From Burkholderiaceae bacterium (GTDB lineage: Bacteria; Pseudomonadota; Gammaproteobacteria; Burkholderiales; Burkholderiaceae), in NCBI GenBank assembly GCA_022701845.1, contig JAKONS010000081.1, forward strand, positions 1 through 10,087: DNA of 10,087 bases, written 5' to 3'. Of the stretch, positions 6,736-10,087 are shown one piece after another. The notes under the pieces are model-generated. The model searched no databases. It was not told the origin of the DNA and saw nothing but the letters and a program-made list of their open reading frames with translations. Every line of letters begins with the position of its first letter. Within the stretch, counting starts at the first letter, position 1. Both the position numbers and the translations under genes were made by a program.

Positions 6736-7548
6736 TCAGACGCTGCGGTGCGCGGCCGAGAGGCAGTCCGCGTGGCGCCCGTGGCGCAGGCTGCGGCGGG
6801 CGTAGTAGTCGAAGGCGATCGCGTTGCGCTTGGGCCGCAGCACCCAGTCGTGCGCCTCGCGGGCCAGCTGCGCGTCGATCGGCTGGATGTCGCCGGCGGC
6901 AGCCGCCAGCAGGTGCATGCGGGCCGCGCGCTCGAAGGCGACGCCCAGCACCACCGCCTCCTCGACACTGCTGGCCGCGATCAGCAGGCCGTGGTGGGCC
7001 AGCAGCAGCGCGCGCTTGCTGCCGAGCGCCGCGGCGATGAACTCGCCCTCCTCGTTGCCGACCGGGATGCCCGGCCATTGGGCGACGAAGGCGACGTCGT
7101 CGTAGAGCACGCAGTTGTCCATGTGGGAGATCTGCAGCGGCGTCTCCAGCATGCCGAGCGCGGCGGCGCTCACCGCATGGGTGTGCACGATGCAGGCGAC
7201 ATCCGGGCGGGCGCGGTAGACCCAGGAATGGAAGCGGTTGGCCGGGTTGGCCATGCCGTCGCCGGCCAGCACGTTCAGGTCCTCGTCGACGGTGATCAGG
7301 TTGTCTTCGGTGATCTCGTCGAAGCCCAGGCCGAGGCGCTGGGTGAGGTAGCTGCCGGGCTGGTCGGTGCGGGCGGTGATCTGGCCGGCCAGGCCGGAAT
7401 CGTGGCCGTTGTCGAACAGGATGCGGCAGGTCAGGGCCAGCTTCTGGCGCAGGGTGTAGCCGCTGTCTTCCAGGTGGGTGTCCATCTGGCGGTAGGCGTT
7501 CTGCACCAGGGCCTGCTTGTCGAGGGCGAAGGTGTCCGGGGTGGTCAT
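6736..7548 (-). CDS. class II aldolase/adducin family protein (aldolase B)
   Basis: 270 residues from the ATG at 7548, preceded by AGGAGA at good spacing. Metal-binding histidines are visible: H122 and H124 in 'CIVHTHAVSAAALG' and H186 in 'LLLAHHGLLIAASSVEEA'. Like its homologue at 2566-3339 it has 'NPANRFH' (101-107) where fuculose-phosphate aldolase has SSEWxxH, so the catalytic Glu is absent. The two proteins share long blocks (LAGQIT, WVYRARPDV, CIVHTH, HHG/NHG plus EE, FERAAR/IERAAR), so they are clearly paralogous or convergently recruited members of one subfamily. This one has a distinct basic C-terminal tail with 'RRSLRHGRHAD'. It lies 27 nt downstream of GST 2 and is probably co-transcribed with it. 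I infer metal-dependent C-C lyase or decarboxylase chemistry in the cytoplasm. Substrate unknown. Confidence 0.92.
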   Translation of the reverse strand: MTTPDTFALDKQALVQNAYRQMDTHLEDSGYTLRQKLALTCRILFDNGHDSGLAGQITARTDQPGSYLTQRLGLGFDEITEDNLITVDEDLNVLAGDGMANPANRFHSWVYRARPDVACIVHTHAVSAAALGMLETPLQISHMDNCVLYDDVAFVAQWPGIPVGNEEGEFIAAALGSKRALLLAHHGLLIAASSVEEAVVLGVAFERAARMHLLAAAAGDIQPIDAQLAREAHDWVLRPKRNAIAFDYYARRSLRHGRHADCLSAAHRSV

Positions 7549-7575
7549 GGGGATGTCTCCTGGGAGGGTTCGGTA

Positions 7576-8235
7576 TCAGGATGCCGGGGTGGATTCCACG
7601 GTCGAGAAATTGAGTTCGGGCCGGCCGGGGAACAGCGGCTGGTAGCCCGGCAGCGCCTCGATGCGCGCCAGCCAGGCGCCGACGGCCGGATACGGCTGCA
7701 GGTCGATGCCGCCCATCGGCGCCATGCGGGTGTAGGGGTAGAGCGCCACGTCGGCGATGCTGGGATGCCCGCCGGTGGCGACCCAGCCGTCCGCGCCCTG
7801 GCGCCGCAGCTGCGCGTCCAGGATGTCGAGCGCGGCCCGCGCCTCCTGCGCATGGTGGCGCATCTCGTCGCCGGCCGGGTCGCGGTCGCGGTGCAGGCCC
7901 AGGTGCAGGCGCAGCTGGGCCAGCGGCTTCATGTGCCGCTCCTGCTCGAACGACAGCCAGGTCAGCACCCGCGCCTGCTCGGCCGGCAGGCGCGGCCACC
8001 AGTCGCTGCCCTGGGCCAACAGGAACAGGATCGCCATCGATTCGGCGACCGCGCTGCCGTCGTCCAGCACCAGCACCGGCACCTGGCGCAAGGGCGCGAT
8101 CGCCAGGAAGTCGTCGCCGCGCAGGTCGCCGCGGTCGATCGACAGGGTGCGGCGCGGCAGGTCCAGCCCGCGCAGGCCGGCCAGCAGCCGCACCTTCCAG
8201 GCGTTGCCGGAGCGTTGGGTGTCGTAGAGCAGCAT
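7576..8235 (-). CDS. glutathione S-transferase family protein (GST 2)
   Basis: 219 residues from the ATG at 8235. The ribosome site GAAGG overlaps the stop codon of the upstream Bug gene (11-nt gap), arguing for translational coupling; the frame continues upstream through the Bug gene but only as a shadow. The N-terminal thioredoxin fold has S9 in 'DTQRSGNAWKVRLL' as the likely catalytic Ser, 'RQVPVLVL' with cis-Pro P53 and 'ESMAIL' (E65-S66) for the glutathione gamma-glutamyl group. The C-terminal helical domain includes 'PSIADVALYPY' and 'AWLARIEALPGYQPLF'. It resembles GST 1 in plan (RSGN...KVRL, LPGY) but differs widely elsewhere, so this is an old paralogue pair rather than a recent duplication. 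Its position between a binding protein and a class II aldolase homologue suggests it acts on the imported compound (inference). Confidence 0.93.
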   Translation of the reverse strand: MLLYDTQRSGNAWKVRLLAGLRGLDLPRRTLSIDRGDLRGDDFLAIAPLRQVPVLVLDDGSAVAESMAILFLLAQGSDWWPRLPAEQARVLTWLSFEQERHMKPLAQLRLHLGLHRDRDPAGDEMRHHAQEARAALDILDAQLRRQGADGWVATGGHPSIADVALYPYTRMAPMGGIDLQPYPAVGAWLARIEALPGYQPLFPGRPELNFSTVESTPAS

Positions 8236-8246
8236 GGGGTCGGCCT

Positions 8247-9269
8247 TCAGTCGAGCTTGGTGCCGGCGGCCTTGGTCACGCGCGACCACTTCTCGGTTTC
8301 CGCCCGCACATGGGTGTTGTACGCGGCCACGCCGGTGGGCATCGGCTCGATGCCGAGATCGGCGAGCTTCGCCACCACCTCGGACCGCGCCAGCACCCGG
8401 GACAGCGCCTGCGACAGCACCTCGACCTGCGCGGCGGGCGTGCCCGGCGGCGCCACGATGGCGTTCCAGGAACCGATCTGGAAGCCCGGCACGCCCTGCT
8501 CGGCGCTGGTGCGCAGGTTCGGCACGGCCGGGTTGCGGCGGCTGTCGGCGATGGCCAGCGCCTTCAGCCGGCCGGCCTTGACCTGCGGCTGGATCACCGG
8601 GATGGCGTCGATGACGATCTGCACCTGGTTGGCCAGCGCGGCGTTGACCGCCTCGGCGCCGCTCTTGAACGGGATGTGCACGATGAAGGTCTTGGTCGAC
8701 AGCTTGAACAGCTCGATGCCCAGGTGCGGCGAGCTGCCGTTGCCGGCCGAGCCGAAATTCAGCTGGCCCGGATGCGCCCGGGCATAGGTCACCAGGGTCT
8801 GCAGGTCGGTCACGCCGGGGATGTCGCTCACCGCCATCACATAGGGCGAGTTGCTCACCAGCGAGACCGGGGCGAAGGCGGCCGGGTCGTAGGCCAGCTT
8901 GCTGTAGATCATCTTGTTGACCACCTGGGTGCCGACCGTCGCCAGCAGCAGGGTGTAGCCGTCGGGCGCGGCCTGCGCCACCGCCTGCGCGGCGATGCTG
9001 CCGCCGGCGCCGGCGCGGTTGTCGATGATCACCGACTGCCTGAGCTCCTCTCCCAGCTGCTGGCCGATCAGCCGGCCGACCACGTCGGTGATGCCGCCGG
9101 CACCGAACGGGATCACCAGCCGGATCGGCTTGTTCGGATAGGCGGGCGGGGCCGACTGGGCGGTGGCCGGCGCGGCCGGGATGGCCAGCAGCGCGGCGGC
9201 GCACAGGGCGGGCGCGAGGCGCGCGGCGCTGCGGGCTGCGCGGGTACGGAGGCGGTGAACGATCGACAT
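8247..9269 (-). CDS. Bug/TctC-family periplasmic solute-binding protein (complete)
   Basis: 340 residues from the ATG at 9269. This start is chosen over 9308 because AAGGAG (9277-9282) lies 7 nt upstream and because it gives a normal signal peptide: basic n-region with several Arg, Ala/Leu-rich core at ~17-33, and a probable cleavage after A37 in 'PATA-QS'. The mature protein shows the Bug family pattern: 'YPNKPIRLVIPFGAGGITDVV', 'VIIDNRAGAGG', 'AAPDGYTLLLA', 'GQLNFGSAGNGSSPHL', 'HIPFKSGAEAV', 'GRLKALAIADSRR' and a terminal 'GTKLD'. It binds a small carboxylate-type ligand in the periplasm. No cognate TctA/TctB genes are visible. It is the first gene of the minus-strand unit, so its ligand is probably the inducer or substrate of the pathway; the distal MFS gene may supply the membrane step (inference). 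It is clearly diverged from the receptor at 1-701. Confidence 0.95.
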   Translation of the reverse strand: MSIVHRLRTRAARSAARLAPALCAAALLAIPAAPATAQSAPPAYPNKPIRLVIPFGAGGITDVVGRLIGQQLGEELRQSVIIDNRAGAGGSIAAQAVAQAAPDGYTLLLATVGTQVVNKMIYSKLAYDPAAFAPVSLVSNSPYVMAVSDIPGVTDLQTLVTYARAHPGQLNFGSAGNGSSPHLGIELFKLSTKTFIVHIPFKSGAEAVNAALANQVQIVIDAIPVIQPQVKAGRLKALAIADSRRNPAVPNLRTSAEQGVPGFQIGSWNAIVAPPGTPAAQVEVLSQALSRVLARSEVVAKLADLGIEPMPTGVAAYNTHVRAETEKWSRVTKAAGTKLD

Positions 9270-9329
9270 GACAATACTCCTTCGGTTGGAACGAGTGCGG
9301 TCTAGCAAGAGCCGGGCCGGAATGACTCA

Positions 9330-9359
9330 AGTTTAGTATTGGACACATGTGTCCTGCAA
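9330..9359 (-). promoter_or_regulatory. possible sigma-70-type promoter for the Bug-GST-aldolase unit
   Basis: On the minus strand, TTGCAG (9359-9354) and TAAACT (9335-9330) could serve as -35 and -10 with an 18-nt spacer. They match three and four of six consensus bases. The stretch is an AT-rich island in GC-rich DNA, and the implied transcript start lies about 50 nt before the ATG at 9269. The 14-bp palindrome fills most of the spacer, so a bound regulator would block polymerase. The promoter match itself is weak. Confidence 0.35.
9341..9354. promoter_or_regulatory. perfect 14-bp palindrome, probable operator of the XRE-cupin regulator
   Basis: GGACACATGTGTCC is a perfect inverted repeat with no spacer, in the divergent region between the Bug gene (start 9269, -) and the XRE-cupin gene (start 9367, +). 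It ends 12 nt before the regulator's ATG. Such placement is typical of XRE-type autoregulators controlling both sides. I see no second full copy in the window. Confidence 0.6.
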
Positions 9360-9366
9360 GATCCAG

Positions 9367-9894
9367 ATGTCCATCAAGTTGAAATTGCTGCGGGTGCAGG
9401 CCGGCCTGACCCTCGAAACCCTGGCGCAGGCGGCCGACCTGACCCGCAGCTATGTGTCCAAGGTGGAGCGCGGCGCCTCCACGCCCTCGATCGGTGCGGC
9501 GCTGAAGCTGGCCAAGGCGCTGAAGGTGCCGGTGGAGGAACTGTTCGGCGAGCCGTCGGATACCGACCCGGTCACCATCACCCGCGCCGCCGAGGCCCGC
9601 GCCCGCAACCCGGCGCAGGGCGAGCCCCGGGTGGTGGCCGGCACCGCGCCCGGCCACCGCATGCTGGCCTTCGTGCTGCAGCCGGGCCACCCGCGCGAGC
9701 GCGACCATCCGATGAGCCACCACGAGGGCGAGGAGATTTTGTATGTGCTGCGCGGCGCCATCACCCTGCAGCTGGCCAATCGCAGCGAGGCGCTGGAAGC
9801 CGGCGACTGCGCGCATTTCAATTCCGCGGTGCCGCACAAGATCACCAGCCGGGGCGATGTTCCGGCTGAAGTCCTACTCGTGATTGCCGCTTAG
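9367..9894 (+). CDS. XRE-family transcriptional regulator with C-terminal cupin sensor domain
   Basis: 175 residues from the ATG at 9367. A GTG at 9349 is in frame and would add six residues (MSCKIQ), but it lies inside the palindrome. Neither start has a good ribosome site. Residues 4-62 are a Cro/C1-type helix-turn-helix ('LLRVQAGLTLETLAQAA' then 'LTRSYVSKVERGASTPS'). Residues ~95-175 are a small cupin: 'MSHHEGEEILYVLRG' with H118/H119 and E123, and the second motif 'LEAGDCAHFNSAVPHKI' with H157. XRE-cupin proteins usually repress or activate an adjacent catabolic or transport operon and sense a small ligand through the cupin. Here the divergent Bug-GST-aldolase-GST-MFS unit is the obvious target. 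Metal binding by the cupin is plausible but the HxH pattern is shifted, so not certain. Confidence 0.94.
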   Translation: MSIKLKLLRVQAGLTLETLAQAADLTRSYVSKVERGASTPSIGAALKLAKALKVPVEELFGEPSDTDPVTITRAAEARARNPAQGEPRVVAGTAPGHRMLAFVLQPGHPRERDHPMSHHEGEEILYVLRGAITLQLANRSEALEAGDCAHFNSAVPHKITSRGDVPAEVLLVIAA

Positions 9895-9973
9895 GCAGGC
9901 ATGCAGGCCGGTGTTTCGCGCGGATAAAGCGGCCTCCCTCCACCACGCCTTCGCGCAGCGCCGCGTAGCCACC

Positions 9974-10087
9974 ATGATCCCGAACGAACTACTGAAGCAC
10001 CCCGCCATCCGCCTGCACGGCAAGGTCGACGACACCATGCTGGGCAATTTCCTCGAGCAGATGAATTCCGCACTGGACCTGCAGGGC
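9974..10087 (+). CDS. start of a gene cut by the window end, possibly ClpP-like (peptidase S14) protein
   Basis: The frame from the ATG at 9974 is open to the window end and encodes 38 residues starting MIPNELLKHPAIRLHGKVDD, followed by a 'FLEQM' helix-like segment. The pattern R-L-x-G-x-V-D-D followed by an amphipathic helix resembles the first strand and helix of small ClpP-like proteins (R-I/L-x-G-x-V-D). This is only a visual impression from a short fragment: no catalytic Ser, His or Asp region is in view. No ribosome site precedes the ATG. The frame is open back to 9884 and a GTG at 9911 could add 21 residues. It follows the XRE-cupin gene by 79 nt on the same strand. The link to the catabolic region is unclear, and it may mark the edge of the accessory block. 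Confidence 0.4.
   Translation, partial: MIPNELLKHPAIRLHGKVDDTMLGNFLEQMNSALDLQG

Noticed and set aside
5862..6968. N-terminal extension of the MFS frame on the minus strand
   Set aside because: The extension runs through the GST gene in another frame, whereas the ATG at 5861 has an excellent ribosome site and family homology begins just after it.
5755..8787. A 1010-codon plus-strand open frame antisense to aldolase B, both GSTs and part of the second Bug gene
   Set aside because: Its translation is Arg/Gly/Ala/Pro-rich with no family resemblance, while the opposite strand carries clear enzyme families with ribosome sites. Long antisense frames are expected when GC is near 70%.
9349..9366. 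GTG at 9349 as the start of the XRE-cupin gene
   Set aside because: It falls inside the palindromic operator candidate and adds residues before the usual start of the helix-turn-helix; ATG at 9367 is preferred, though not proven.
1..10087. tRNA or rRNA genes, CRISPR arrays, insertion sequences or attachment sites
   Set aside because: No cloverleaf-like segments, regularly spaced repeats, transposase-like frames or terminal inverted repeats were seen.

Overview
The window is about 10 kb of very GC-rich DNA (roughly 70% by eye) with dense gene packing. It reads as an accessory catabolic region of a betaproteobacterium, most likely a Burkholderiales member (Comamonadaceae- or Alcaligenaceae-like). 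The main reason is two Bug-type (tripartite tricarboxylate transporter receptor family) periplasmic binding proteins, a family hugely expanded in that order. They occur beside MHS-type MFS, class II aldolase/adducin, GST and amidohydrolase genes. No rRNA, tRNA, insertion sequence, CRISPR array or phage gene was seen.

Layout. Positions 1-2547 (+) form a tight three-gene unit: the 3' part of a Bug receptor gene, a LigI/galactarolactone-isomerase-like amidohydrolase, and an SMP-30/gluconolactonase-like protein. This unit converges on a lone class II aldolase/adducin gene (2566-3339, -), with a hairpin over the junction. The aldolase is divergent from an AraC-family regulator (3552-4535, +), which converges on the end of a five-gene minus-strand unit. 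In transcription order that unit is: Bug receptor (9269-8247), GST (8235-7576), second class II aldolase/adducin protein (7548-6736), second GST (6562-5912) and MHS-type MFS permease (5861-4539). A divergent XRE-cupin regulator (9367-9894, +) sits at its head, and the intergenic region holds a perfect 14-bp palindrome. The last ~110 bases begin another plus-strand gene, possibly ClpP-like, cut by the window edge.

How it may work (inference). Two small-molecule catabolic modules lie back to back. Each has a Bug binding protein and a class II aldolase/adducin homologue, and the two homologues share long blocks. The left module carries two lactone-type enzymes (amidohydrolase plus SMP-30). The right module carries two Ser-type GSTs and a permease, suggesting glutathione-dependent processing of an imported acid or aromatic/ether compound. 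Neither aldolase homologue has the catalytic Glu of fuculose-phosphate aldolase, although both keep the metal-binding histidines, so decarboxylase or other lyase chemistry is as likely as aldol cleavage. No substrate can be assigned from sequence alone.
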